Position numbers and translations under genes: made by a program
Assembly (NCBI GenBank): GCA_964023205.1
Contig: OZ026845.1
Location: 11,480,001-11,544,000, forward strand
Length of the DNA: 64,000 bases
From: Lutraria lutraria
Lineage: Eukaryota; Mollusca; Bivalvia; Venerida; Mactridae
Direction of reading: 5' to 3'
Shown here: positions 1 through 12,959 of the stretch, in pieces
Layout: each line of letters opens with the position of its first letter
Position numbering within the stretch: the first letter of the stretch is position 1
The notes under the pieces: generated by a model
What the model saw: the letters and a program-made list of their open reading frames with translations, nothing else
The model's database searches: none
Told to the model about the DNA's origin: nothing

Positions 1-429
1 ACCTTCGATCAATTATGATTGTTAAGAATTACACAAGTCGCTTTAAAAACAGAAAGATTGCACTTTGATCAATATCAAACAGGTTTTAACTAACGTTACA
101 AAAGAGATAAAAAGTCTTACCAAAGCCTGTCTCCATGGAGCACTAAGTTTATACTATGTAATACTCATATACGTATATATACAGTAGTAATCAGCATGAC
201 AAGCATGTAGCAGCCATGGATGTGTGAATTCATACTCAAGTGCTCTTGTTTTATTTAACGCTAGGAGCTGCTCGGCTTATTCAATGAGTAAAGCCATAGA
301 CTCGAGTGCCAAATGTCGAGTCTGGGTGGACACTCAAGGTTGTTTGAGCGGGGTAGTGCCCCCTTACTAACGGATGATGGTATTTCCTGGCCATAAACCC
401 GAAAGATCGAGGAGCCGCGTTAGGCCGGA

Positions 430-640
430 CTCCCTATAATTTTGATCGACAGACCTGGCTTTTTTAAAAAGTCTCTGAAGTGTCTTAGTACATGACCAAC
501 TTCCTGTCTGTTAACCCAATTAAAACAGCGGTAGATGTCGAAAGAGAGCCACAAGGATTTGTCGCCGACCGTACTCAAACCAGCGACCCCGGCGCCAGAG
601 TATGTGGCTCAACCGATTCAGCCAAGTATGAGTAGCAACC
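430..640 (-). repeat. possible tRNA-derived SINE (minus strand)
   Basis: Read on the minus strand, the stretch near 560-630 has a polymerase III A-box-like TGGCTGAATCGG. About 40 bases later comes a B-box-like GGTTTGAGTAC, the spacing of a tRNA gene. A non-tRNA body follows down to about 430. No intact cloverleaf can be drawn, so this is a SINE head or tRNA pseudogene, not a tRNA gene. Boundaries are approximate. Confidence 0.35.
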
Positions 641-2440
641 GAAGTGGTAGTGGTGCTTAAATAGAAGGAGTAGAAGTGATATTCTGACGGTAACGACGAC
701 GACAGTGATGATAACTTGCAGTTATATAATGTTAAACTTTTTTATTTTACCTTTAACTGATTGAACATTATCAGTCGATAACTCAAGATGTTAAATAATT
801 ATGGGCTTCACATGTCAATCCCCAACATGGATATATACATTTATAATGTGTTTTGCCTATTACAAATGTGCTTCTATTAGGCTCCGTTAGATTATATTCG
901 CAACACATCACATTTGTTACAGGTGCTATAATGTTTTTACGTTCGTGTCACGAATGTGGTCCCACGAAGCGCGTTTACTACCGTTAGTCAAAAGGCTAAG
1001 GTTTCAACAAAATGATAATGTTTCTAGGTTAGCACAAATACACCAAGGCTCTCAGATATCATAATGAATCAAAGCAATGAGCGTACTGTCTGAAGCGAAA
1101 GTGAAAAATGTTATTGATAATATTTGGTAGATATGCATTAGATAACAAATGATACCAAAAATCTTAACCAACTCTAGGCCAAAATGTTACAAACCCAAAT
1201 GTATATATTGTTTGGACTAATTAGTTATACAACCTGTGGTACTATTTTCAACGCGAATGTATGGATAAGAGGCGTCACGTTTTTGTTAATACAAAACTTG
1301 GTTTATCACTATAGAAGCTCTCGCTTCGCTTTCGCTTCTAAAAACGACTGGTCGTGTCACGTGTATGTTTCCTGGGGTTTGTATTAACAAATGTTAATTA
1401 AGAAAGTCTTCTTTACGGAGATTGATGGATCAAGCGTTGTAGAGCTCTCAAGTCCGACGTATTAATGTGGGATGACTGATTGATTTTCCTTTGTTTAGTT
1501 CATTTGTTTTTAAAACAAAAGACAAAAGAAGCTATAGCCAAACCGGTAAGGAAAAGTTGTAAAATTTCCGTTATATTGAAACTCCTAATATTGTTTCAGT
1601 TAGCATATTTTTCTTTGATTCAAATGCGGGGTCATTTTAAAACGCAATTGATAAAATGTTAAACTGAATTTTTTCGTGTTTTATTGGTGAGCGGGGTGTA
1701 TGTGACAATGGGTTTCGTCATTGATTGACAATGGGAATGTCACCTTGCAGTTGTACCAAAGATGTATGGAAAGCTAATTATAGCTGGCATGTAAAAGAAA
1801 TCATGCTTCCTAACGGTATTACTTCGGAGGGGAGCTAACATGTATACTAAACATAAACTACAAATAAGCTATTATTGATAAGGGTTTTTTATATTAATAT
1901 TCCCTCTTTACTAACAAATTCCACATATTTTACGCACATGTTTTTGGAAATTCATCTCCGAAACTGCGTAAGGAAACAATACTGAACAAAGAAACTTAGT
2001 TCTAAGCGGGTATATTCACGCACTGCAACAATAGTATCTAAATCATTTTTTGTTTGTTTGTGCTCAATTACAAAATATGTCGAATGTTGCAATACTGGGT
2101 ATATCATTAAAACAGAACAAATTTTTACACAACTGATATACACTAATTTAGCAGGACAACCATTATTTTGCTAATCGAATTTTAAAATTGATATTGTTAA
2201 GGAACATGGATTAGAATAAGTTAAAAGATGTATGATTAAATTAATACCATCGAGCAATCTTTCACACGTGCTTTGTTCATAAGAGGTTTTAAATAAATAC
2301 TTTGGGACGGCCTTTGATAATGCTTTGTCAAGAAAACCAGGTTTTAGTTTGACATTGAACGCCTTTTTACGCCATTTTTAACAATTTTACATTTACGTAT
2401 ATGCGGTGGTTGTTTCACCTAACGAGTTTTCCCTGGACGA
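641..2440. other. no recognisable gene
   Basis: AT-rich sequence. Only short open frames of 60-67 codons occur, with no domain I recognise, no convincing splice pattern and no tandem repeat. Nothing is supported here. Confidence 0.6.
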
Positions 2441-2531
2441 TGTTCTAAATCAATGCTAACTTATACTTCCACCAGTAACACGCGGAGGAAAATCGACAGA
2501 CATTGTTATTTTTTTCTAAAAGGGTATGGCC

Positions 2532-2602
2532 TGCCGCGACAGGAGTCGAATCATGTTGACTGGTTACATATTCAGTGCATTTATCACTAAACCACGACCG
2601 CA
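2532..2602 (-). repeat. degenerate tRNA-like sequence (tRNA-Thr-like pseudogene or SINE head)
   Basis: On the minus strand this 71-base stretch has TGGTTTAGTG near the A-box position and GATTCGACTCC at the B-box position. The acceptor ends are partly complementary (TGCGG.. with ..GCGGCA). The anticodon stem is mostly paired around a TGT-AA loop, as in tRNA-Thr. The T-stem is almost unpaired and the anticodon loop has an extra base, so it should not be a functional tRNA. Confidence 0.45.
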
Positions 2603-2609
2603 GCCGTTC

Positions 2610-4238
2610 TAGTTTGAAATAATGAAAAGGCAAGAATTGATTCAGGGTAAAATGTATTTTCTCAAGTTTTGTTTCGAAACAAAGTGAAATGGCGAGTGAA
2701 TATTTTTCAGGTCGTTATATAAAGACTCGTTATTTTATTAGAATTGGTAAGTTTTACTTCGGTATTTAAATAAGTTTGTTTATCGGGCTGTATTTTGAAT
2801 CCTTCACATTCACCATTTAGTATGACACTCTAATATTAATTTTACCTGCTGATAAACAGAATTGTTCATTCACAAATGTATAAGAACTTTAAGAAGTAAT
2901 TATAATATTATAATTAAGTGATGGAGGATATTAGCGTCGGGTGCTTCATGCACTTGTCCGTGTGTAATATCTAGCACATCATCACAAGCATGAACAGAAT
3001 CTCATTTATAATATCAAGCACCCCGTTCTCATCATTGTTTAAATTCAAATGAACACTCAAAACTGAACATTTCCATGATAATATACAAACTATGTCAATA
3101 TCAATCCTTCGTACTAAACATGAAATTTATATTCGAAATTGTAGATATAGAGATTGCTTTGTTCGTCACATCTGTATATCAAGTTTAAATATCAAAACAC
3201 TCACATGATATCTCACTATCAGTGAAAACAAGTAAAAAACAAACAAATAACGACAACAAACCAACAAACTGACCCTACAAATTGATTCAGATGAAAACGT
3301 TGATAAAAATGCGTACTACACTATCATCACATAATTAACACGTTGTACGAGTACATATTTGTTAAGTGGGATATCAATCAATATGTTTTACGAGCAAATA
3401 ATTCCTAATTTGTTACTGGGAATTGGCACTAATTCTGATAATAAGGAGATAACACGCAACTACATTGTATTCTACATTGTATGTATTAAAGACATTTTAT
3501 AGCCATTTTCTCTATTCTAAATTAGCATTGTTTTTCCAAGTTTTATGCTATCACGACCTGAAGTATTGATAATGTCACATACCAGAAGTAAGGACATAAT
3601 GTTCTCTTCCATACCTGCATAGATTATTAACTATAGGTGTGTTATAATTATCAATGTTCAGAAATTTCTTCAACGATATAATCATTAAAAGTAATGAATA
3701 CTGGGCGTAAATCATTAATTTGCAATAGAATTCCTGATCAAGATTTATATTGAGTTGTTTTTAAGTAACGGTAATTGTCTAAGACAACATATTTATTATG
3801 AATTCGGAGATACAAAAATATGAACAATTTTATAGCCCCATTAGCTTGTTGAATGTTAAAATTAAAGTAGATATTATTTTACCTAGAAAAATATCTTATC
3901 TTCTACATGTTATAAAAAAACATTCCAAATTGCGTTTAATCACTAAGTACATATAGAAATTTAGCAGTGTTTTTTGTCTATAATACTTTTATTATATAAC
4001 CTTTTTACAAGATGTAGCTAATGTCACTATGTAAATATTGTTTTAGAGCAAATGGATAATATTTCTTATATTTTACTATCATTTTATGTATTGTTCTGTA
4101 TTACTAAATTCAAAACACTAATGGGCCTTTCAGTGTGCACTGATATATGCATTTAGTGAAGTTATAATACGAGTCCCCAGAAACGCACATTAAACATGGT
4201 TTTTATGGTATAAAAAATGGAAGAATATTGTGTGTATA
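2610..4238. other. unassigned; probably intron of the receptor gene
   Basis: AT-rich DNA immediately downstream (minus-strand sense) of the GPCR splice donor. I looked for the next GPCR exon (TM5-TM7) in the minus frames and did not recognise one, so later exons may lie beyond the left edge of the window. No other feature is seen. Confidence 0.4.
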
Positions 4239-4244
4239 ACTTAC

Positions 4245-4778
4245 CTGTGGAACACTAAAGAGTGCACACAAGCCCCAGGCCAGAGAGAGCATTATTTTCA
4301 CTCTACGGGGTGCCTTGTTTCTACTGATTGGATCCATTATAGCAAAACATCTATCTAAACTTATCACAACCGTTATGTACGTGGATAAATTTAAGGCGAA
4401 AACTTGAGCATATTTTACTGCCTTGCACAATATCTCCCCACCGTACCATTGCATAGTCAAAGCCCAAATGGCTTCGGCACCCATGCAGAAAAATGTAACT
4501 AACAAATCCGCAGTAGCCAGATTAATTATCAAAGTGTTTATCGTTGACCTCCTGCGTCGCATTCTGTACATCTGTACTATGGTTGATATGTTACCAAATA
4601 AGGAGAAAAACGACATTGTACCCCTTACTAATGAGTTTGTTAAATGTAACTCATCAAACACAGGAAATGGTGGCATTGTTGAGTTATCACTAGATGTATG
4701 TGTAACATTATACGATCCATTCCAAATCAAAATATCCTTTGTCGCCATGGTGACGTTCATGTTGCCAGTAAGGTCCAT
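4245..4778 (-). CDS. GnRH/AKH-receptor-like GPCR, first coding exon
   Basis: This is a partial rhodopsin-type GPCR of 178 codons, a plasma-membrane peptide-hormone receptor. The start is the first ATG (4778); an in-frame TGA lies eight codons upstream. The extracellular N-terminus has four N-X-S/T sequons. TM1 follows, containing GN. Next come the basic loop RMRRRR, TM2 with NLATADLLV, the conserved extracellular Cys in GEILCK before TM3, and DRC plus FAIMDP after TM3. TM4 contains W and the exon ends at SVPQ. The DRC-x-AI-x-P motif and the TM4 Pro-Gln are typical of the GnRH, AKH and corazonin receptor family. The exon is followed directly by GTAAGT (4239-4244, minus) in phase 0. As I recall, vertebrate GnRH receptors also end exon 1 at the Pro-Gln of TM4. 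TM5-TM7 and the C-tail are missing from the window. The reading frame is intact, so this looks like a live gene. The exact ligand subtype cannot be decided from half a receptor. Confidence 0.88.
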
Positions 4779-4799
4779 GATAAACAACTGACTATTTCA

Positions 4800-7700
4800 T
4801 TATCTAAATTTCCTAAAAATATTAAATAATGAGATAATTTAAGTTAACACTTGAGCACTTCGGGTATGATTATACTTTCATCCCAAGTTATTCCGATGTA
4901 GCTTTACATCTCTCTACGGCGTTCAAGACGTTACTGAACATATCAATGCTGGTATATAGAGGATAAATCCAATAGTGAGTCTGTGGTCTGGTTCCTACAT
5001 GCTGCTGGTATCCTAGAATTGTTTTTAGCATTCCTGATACTTGTATAGAACCACTTACTGTTTATTATCTAAGGCCTGTATTTTATAGTATGTTTTAAAA
5101 ACAACACCTCTAAAAATCAAATATATTGAAGAATAAAAAATCTATTTCGGTCTTTATTGCTAAAATGATACCATACTGCATTTTAAAAAAATATTTTACT
5201 ATATACTAACTCGATCAGATGTAGACTAATACAAAATGTGGACTTCATATCTTTTATGGCTACTCGATTGCCCAGTGTCAACCAACATTTTACAGACGAC
5301 TGTATCAATCCGATTATTTAAACAACTTTTCCACCTCCTTGTGGCATAGAATAAAAGTTCCATACTAACGGTTCGTAGCGTACTTTCTTTGAAAAAAGGA
5401 ACTTATCACAATGAACTGTTAAATAATATGCACATATTATTAAGTAACGTCTGTTTTGTTTCATTAGATCATCGCAACTGAATAGGCATTTTGACACTAC
5501 TATGTCCAAACAACTACTCGTATAAGATCTACACGAGTATTCCCATTCGAAAGCATATATAAGTATATTATGATCTAGGATATTGACAACCACATACAAT
5601 AAGTCGAAATACAATTAGTTTGGAAATAGGTTTAATATACACCCACCGTGTCATATACACAAACACGCGAGTCATTTGTTTGTTCACAATCAAGGTTTTG
5701 ATTTATTTAAAAACAAAACAAACTATTCACATTTAATACATTGACACGATAAGAAATTACCATTTTCATACATCTCTGTTTTTTTTTCGAATTTAAAGTC
5801 GCCTATGTAAAACATGTAAAAGTCGTCATCAGTCAGCCGTCGGTGCTGACTCGGTCAATATCATTTTCTCGGGCTGTCAGTTTTAATAACGTAATTCTGA
5901 ATATCAAACATCTCGTGTGTACATGCTATACAATGCAATTCTTCCAATGCTTCGTTACCCAGATGTACACCAATTTACACCAACTTTATTTGAACTCTAT
6001 TCATTCTCACATAATTATTACAGTTAAATTGATCCTACCTCGAAGTTATGTAGGTACTACAGCTCTTTTATTACTCTTAGGCTTTTTTTATAAGTAAGGT
6101 TATTTTTTTACATGAGCATCATCAAATACATAGAGCATTATTCAGCGATACAGAACCCAGGAATCGTGATAAACACTTCATGTATGCATCCAATGCATTT
6201 TAAAGTAACAGAGTCTCACTGAGAAAAATGTAGGACATAAAATGTATTATTTACTTTCCTTAGATTCTTGTATATGAGATTGCGATTGGTTTTGCAACCT
6301 CTGTTTTGAAATACTTGTGCATGATAAACAATTTTGAATTAACAAAATATGAAAGACGGCAGAACACGTTTCCAGTCTGTTTTTATACAATTCTTGTTTG
6401 ACTTCCATTAAGGTTTTAAAGCAATAAATAAGTCCCTTGTTTCGCTTCCTTTGAAACATAAATAATGTACACCAGATGGTGATTGTGATGCTTTCGAAGA
6501 ATTAGTACAAAACCTGTGATGAACATTTGCACAATTTCAAGGCATTTTCATTTTTGTTGTTGTTGTCGTGTTACATGTCTCATTTTAATTAAATCTCCAA
6601 ACAAACTGACACGTCATGAAATTATTGGTCACCGCTAAACTCTAAGAGAAATTATTACTTATGATAAATTTATCGTCAGGCATTAATCTTGTATTTTCCA
6701 CTAACCATATGCGTTCTCATTTTGGTCTCACACATAATATACTATAACGTGATGACAATTTATTTTTTATATCTAATTAAGATTTGCGATCCTATAAAAT
6801 GTATGTTACTCTCATTTCCCCCGCATCACAATAGTTTCATCTATCTAACTATCCGTGTTTTCTACTAATGGAAAAGCTTTTGGAAGAACATTTCTAAATC
6901 AAAAAAAGAAAATATCTTATATATTCTGAGATCAACTCATTTTTTAGAAATTCAGATTGAAATAAATCGATATATTGAAAATTACAACGGATGAAAAAAT
7001 ATCATGTGCACATTATACTAAGAAGGTTTTAACAAAATATGAAATCGGTAAAATGTACAAAATGAATCAGAACTCTGAAGGTTCTGCTGTTGTTCGGAAC
7101 TACAAAGCAGTCAAAAATCAAAGGCTGAATTCCTTTGTAGGATGAGGTATTGGGCTGAGTTTTAGAAACTGAACAATCGTTCAGCTTTCCATAGCCTTCA
7201 CTCGCTCGGTGCGCATGCATTTTGATGCAGACCAAAGCACTGTGCTTTTCAACACCGACCATGTAATTGTTAAAGTTGTTCCCGTTCCATGTGCTTTCAG
7301 TACTTTCATTTTTGTTTCCCATCTGGTCAGCAAAGCAAAAGTAGTTCAGCAATTAGCATATATAGCTAGTCTGGATTATCTGTCCCTTTGGAGAATCAGC
7401 TTATAAAAGCAGAATGTAATATCTCGACATGTTTGAAGGAAAAGTTACACGTTATAAGCATTAAATTAATCAATTAAATAATAAACAATTTCCCGATGAA
7501 GTTTACTAACTGTTTTAAATATCTGGTTGACTCACAGTTATCATCGCATCATACATGCATTCAATGATGCCAGACTTCTATATGTTTACAATAGAAGCTA
7601 GGAACCACAATATTAGCATATATACAGCACGTGAATTACGACATCATCCATCCTTGAAATATGTGTACTGATAGCAAATATTGTAGTAATTCGAGGAAGA

Positions 7701-9400
7701 GGATTGTTTAGATTTTTTACGACTGTTTAGTATTGCTTGTTTACGAGTTAGCATAGCCATCAGACTTGAATTACGTAATATTTGAACTTGTATTTTATGC
7801 TATTGAATTGAAAAAAATGGAACTATTTTCGTAGGTGGAAGGTTAACGGAAGCTCTTCGGTATGAAGGAAAAAATACAGTTGAGAAATGGTCTTAACCTT
7901 TTGTTCGTACCGAATAACAAAAAGTATGAAATTAAACAGCAAAGAAAAAAAGTTAAAATTTATCTTGTCAGATTTGTTTATCATCAGTTAGTAAATTGTT
8001 GGCTGTTTTTCCCTGTGGTGATTATATTGCTATGAAATTACATTTTGTCGCCGTTCTAAGTAGGCTTCGGTTCAGTTTGTTATCTTACATGCACATGTGG
8101 TTCAAAATGGAACTACAAAATATAGCCTTGTTTGGAACAGAACAGAACGAGTACAGATAAATTATATTTAAGTACCGTACACTATATCTCTCCCTCATGA
8201 ATTATAATGTTGTTTTTGGAGAGGTTGTATTTTGGGGGGAAGGTGTTTTTTGTGTGTTTGTCTTACCAGGAATCCTACACTTATCCAATTGTTATCCAAT
8301 TATAAACCTTGCAGATAAACAATAAAAATCTAGCAGAATTTGTTTTTATTATTATATTAAAATCATTGTTACAACGATTCTTACCAATCAATTCATTTTG
8401 GAAAACATGCGATTGTAGTCTTACAATTATTCATTCATTTTCCTCCATTTTTTGGAGTGATGAATAGCTATTAATTGCTCAGACAATATATGTAAGTGAG
8501 GTTTGTAATATAATTATATATGAATTTGTACTTTGAATGATGACACTTCTTGTTTAGCTATCATTGGGCAACACGCTGCTCAACTGTTATAATTAGTCAC
8601 AGCATTCAACTATCCGTTCTAAGCAACCTGTAAATCGTCCCAGTATTAAGTGAAACATGCGAAATGCAAATATCAGATACAGTACGTAATAGTCTTGCCC
8701 ACAATACATTCAGAATATACCATTCTGACTGATGATAAAAGAACAATGATGTTTATGCGATAAACACCGAGTATGTAATAAACTTAATTGATTGTATACA
8801 CATCAGCATTTCCATTACAAACGACTGACCTTAGCACACCGATGCACTGTGATCGATGTAGTTCATGCACTAAACCCATAACAGTGGTTAAATGGAAGCG
8901 ATCGATGTAAAAAGAAAACGTTTGTGACCTGATTAATGAGTCTTTTTCCAGAAAGTAAGTTGCAAGCATTTTTAACATGCCTGAATTAAATCTAGAACTT
9001 CTTATTTTGCTAATAATGTATACTAGTCTTCCGCATAGATCGGTTAAGCTAGAATTTCTTTTAGAAAATCTCCACAAAACAATTATTCGGTTAGTTGGTG
9101 CACAGAATATCACGTGGTAAAACGACGTTGAATCAGCAGCAATCAGTCTGGACAGTCGATCGTAGTGATCAGTGTGAGGTAAGCTGTCTTTAAGGATATG
9201 TTTCCAAGGTTGTATTAAAGGGAATGTTTCAGTATCTCTGCACAATTCATTAATATGCAGTACTTGTATGTAACTTAAAAATTTAGTTACGTGCTCACGT
9301 GGACACCATAGAACGCTATAAAAGCGTTCGTTTTTATAATACCTTCAACAACCTAGCACTTTGGACACATTTTTCCCGCTTAGTATGCGCTATTTGTCGA
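4800..9400. other. no recognisable gene; 5' side of the receptor gene
   Basis: This holds the receptor's upstream region and further AT-rich DNA. No TATA box, CpG-rich promoter or upstream exon could be assigned. The longest open frame is a 153-codon minus-strand frame (8784-9245) with no recognisable domain and no supporting context. Confidence 0.45.
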
Positions 9401-11690
9401 GAAAATTGAAATTGGAATAAAATACTTACAGCTTCCTTTGCTTCCTTCCCACACTTCCCATTTGTGACGTCAAAGGTGACATGGGTTATCCACAATGTGT
9501 AAGATGGATTACAGAGACATGTAAGATGTGATCTGTGTTATACAATTCATTTGGCTACTTTTCTCCCCCAACCCGCCCTCCATTCCCTTAATTAGAACTA
9601 AATATGGGACATTTGACCTTTAATTAGACATATAACAAATTAACATCGTACTTTCTGGTGTATACTGTTTAGTATTTCAAAATTATATATTTTATCATGC
9701 TGTTTTCAAGCAAATCTCAGAACAAAAAACTTACATTTCTTGATAAATATCTAATCTTAAACTTTTAAACAAACTTTTAAAAGAGCTCATGTTTGCATGG
9801 CTTGTTGGAAATATTTCTGTTAAACGTAGTCATATACAATATAAATGTGGCTGGGAAACCTATCGTGATGCATCTGTACATGTAACAAGTACTTCATCCA
9901 TATTCACGTTAAGTTTCCAGACAATCATATTCACATAATAAAATCCATCGAACAGGAAAACTCACATGTTACATCTGTACTTTATTTCGTTTTATGTCAA
10001 AACACACCTTGCAGTGAGACAAATAGAATTTATGATGAAATAAGACTGGAAGTATTTACGAGTAAACGAATACTAGATGATACAAGATGTCATCTAGTCG
10101 AAAAAGTATCTAGTAGATAATACATGAAAAACTTAAATATATCGTCCCAAAGCCTCCAAACGACATCAAACTTCCAGTGTGTTCTCGGAATACTGCAAAA
10201 AAACTGGAATACAGTTCAACAAGAAGTAATCAGAAGTCAATGGGCATACGAAAAGACACATTTAAACATCTAAGACAACAATTTTTTTATAGAAATACCT
10301 TGATTTTGGAAATTGAATCGAGTCAAGTGATTCATGACCAACTGGTGCCAATAATAAATCCAAACCTACAAAATGCTAACATAAGAAGAACAGAGACAGT
10401 ATGAATGTAGTAGTCTGTTGTCACAACTAATGACATTCAATAATCTTTGACATCTAGACACATGCCAAAAATGTTTCCCTTTACAAAACCATGGACATCT
10501 TGAAAGATCTAGACCGCATCTTGGTACCATTCATATACCTACGTTTTAACGGGAACCTTGGAATCTTGTACTGAAATGGGTCCCGTTGTCTTATGTGCAC
10601 AGTGCACCAATTACAAGCCGTCAACAGTCCACTGAAACAAGCTTATCTTGCATTCTGCATGATTGAGAAGGCAACAAAAGGTACTGATGTTTTCTCTCTG
10701 TGTATTTGCAGACATGAATTTGATCTATGTTCTTGGCATCCACATACATCTCCACTATACAATACCTAATTGATATTCTAGTGTTATATATAGCATTCAT
10801 ATACTTCTGATATTACATTGAGGTTAGTATTTTCTACTTTTTCAACAGAACTGATATATTGTGCAAATGATATAAAACATTGTGTGCCAAATTCAATGAA
10901 ATTCATCGTTTGCGTTTGGTATCAATATATATACTAAGTACCCTTTGTATATGCCCTTTTGAAAACGGGTCTTATTATGAGAACACCCACGGCTTCTGGG
11001 TGGCGTCCACAACGGTATCCGCTCTCTAATTCAAATAATTTTATTCGGATCCTCACCAAACTTCATGGAAATGTTTATGGTCATGAGATCTAAGTCAAGA
11101 TCGATACCTAGCTCAGGCACTTTTAAGTTATGACTCTTGACGGGCGTATTTTGTAACCTGGCACTCCTGTTCCACGTTGTTTTACTCTGGAGTAAACCAA
11201 GTTAAATTGAATTACAGTAACGAAAAGAGTTTTAAAAATGAGAGTAGCGTATACTTTGTCCAAAATGAATTATCCTTGTTGGAATTATACAAAGACGTTT
11301 GGATTAAAAACGTCTAAATGAGTGTCATGTTCGCAAAACAAAAATGCGTCGTCAAAGAGAATTTGTCTTTCAGATGAATCACAGAAAAACAAATTTACAT
11401 GATTTTACCTACGTATAATTAAATAGAAAATGGACATTAAGTTTCCAAATCGGGAAACATTACTTTTTAGCAATTTCAGTATTCAACTAAAAAATAACAA
11501 AAACTTTTTTTAAAAGAAAAGTGGAAAGTTAGATATATCTTTTAGGTTTAATATATCATGTTCAGTTTAAAGATCGGATGCATAGTCTTATGCACAGGGT
11601 GTTTTGAGTGAAACCAGTACAAAAATAGTGATTTTATTTCCTGAACGGGAAATCTTTTACTATATTTAATAACAGATTTCCAGTTCAGGC
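9400..11690. other. no recognisable gene
   Basis: AT-rich, with short open frames only. A small hairpin (GAACGC-TATAAAA-GCGTTC) lies just before this stretch, near 9310. The segment 10960-11150 resembles a dispersed bivalve-type repeat but has no clear ends. Confidence 0.5.
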
Positions 11691-11693
11691 AAT

Positions 11694-11741
11694 CACTGGG
11701 GCTAACTACGCGCTACGCTTTGACGTAGTTAGCCCCCAGTG
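11694..11741. repeat. short inverted repeat (hairpin)
   Basis: CACTGGGGCTAACTACG at 11694-11710 is followed after 13 bases by its inverse, with one extra C, at 11724-11741. The stem is about 17 bp. The flanks are also weakly palindromic (TTCCTGAACGGGAAAT and GATTTCCAGTTCAGG), so the stem may be the core of a decayed MITE. No protein is associated. Confidence 0.6.
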
Positions 11742-12604
11742 GAAATAGTAGAAACCCGACTTACTGATTTCCCGATCGCGAAGTTTCCCCTACTTGGTAT
11801 CGAATTCCGATAAACTGTCGTATTGAGAAAAAAGTCAAAACCTTGAAGCAGATTTATTTCATACATGTCATTGCATGAACTTTAGCACCATTTTTTCTGA
11901 AATGGATGATATCCCTGCCATTACTGCATTTCCATACAAAATGAATATTGAGCCTCCTATGAATTATAATTATCTATTTCTCGGTAGTTCATTGACATTC
12001 CAAATCAACCTTCCAGATTGCGCCTATTCAATTCAAGACGATTTGTTTGCAATGCATTTTATAGAGTAATCAATCATAGATACACTCGGTCAGCACGGTC
12101 TATTCTAAATATTGAGACTATCACTACTAAGATGAAGGGTAAAATATTACTTTTTCATAGTCGTCACGCATTATTAAGTATATTAATGGTCATTGAGATG
12201 TTCTATTGGAGTCTCGTATCCATACACTATTTAAAGATTTTTTTCATTTGTATCTTGAAAAAAACTATTTAAAAAAGGTAACCATTATAAAAATAAGCAG
12301 TGTATGTTTAATTCATATAATAACTTCTGATGTTGAATTAAAATAATTAACTTTACTAAAAAAAATATAAAACAGTCTATGAGTTATATGAAGTACATGT
12401 ATAGGCATACAATGATGATTTGATTGGTCAGATTTGTTGACTGTTGTATGTCATGAAATAGAACATCGTAAATGTTCACAAAAACGACTGTTAATTTAAA
12501 CATGATGTCACATGTGAAAGTGTTATATATCTTTATAGCTATAGATATGTTCAGTGCTATAATTATTATTAGTTTTACAGTGCAAAGGTAGACGATGCTT
12601 GTTC

Positions 12605-12830
12605 TTCGTTTAACTGTTGTTTATAGGCCCGTTCTACAGCTATAGTCATTTCAGACTCGCCACAGAGAGAGTGGAGAGAAGATACAAGAGAATCGGGCAT
12701 TTATAACCCTGCTCTTTTTCGAACAGTTTTTCCTGGTTCTTTATCGTGCCCGATGTAAAGCACATATACACTTCTCACTCGTTTCCAACACAGTACTTGG
12801 CTCAGTTGCTGGGTTGGGGACACTGACAAA
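12605..12830 (+). repeat. dispersed repeat 'S', copy 1 (decayed secreted-peptide exon)
   Basis: This aligns by eye with 20735-20955 and 45220-45455. Shared blocks include 'gtcatttcaga', 'gagagaatggagag', 'ctttatcgtgcccgatgtaaa' and 'acacagtacttggctc'. In the frame of copy 3 it reads CL-stop-ARSTAIVISDSPQREWRED, so the open frame is broken by a stop in the signal-peptide part. After the exon-like portion the homology continues into non-coding sequence, so the repeated unit is genomic and not just an mRNA copy. Confidence 0.65.
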
Positions 12831-12959
12831 ACCTCCCTGAGATGATGATTGTCCAGATGCAATGTGACGTTAGGTAGTTTACTATTTTCTTCATGGAAAG
12901 GGGAAACCAATCAATAACATATTAACTGGCATTAGTTTCCAGCTTCAATCAGAGCTGAA

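Noticed and set aside
4423..4791. 122-codon plus-strand frame opposite the receptor exon
   Set aside because: It is the antisense shadow of the GPCR exon and has no features of its own.
8784..9245. 153-codon minus-strand open frame
   Set aside because: Long for this base composition but without any recognisable domain, conserved motif, signal peptide or splice context. Not listed as a gene.
10960..11150. Possible dispersed repeat shared with 44090-44240
   Set aside because: Only about 25 bases of scattered similarity (tcaccaaactt, gaatgtttatg). Ends could not be defined, so it is mentioned but not called.
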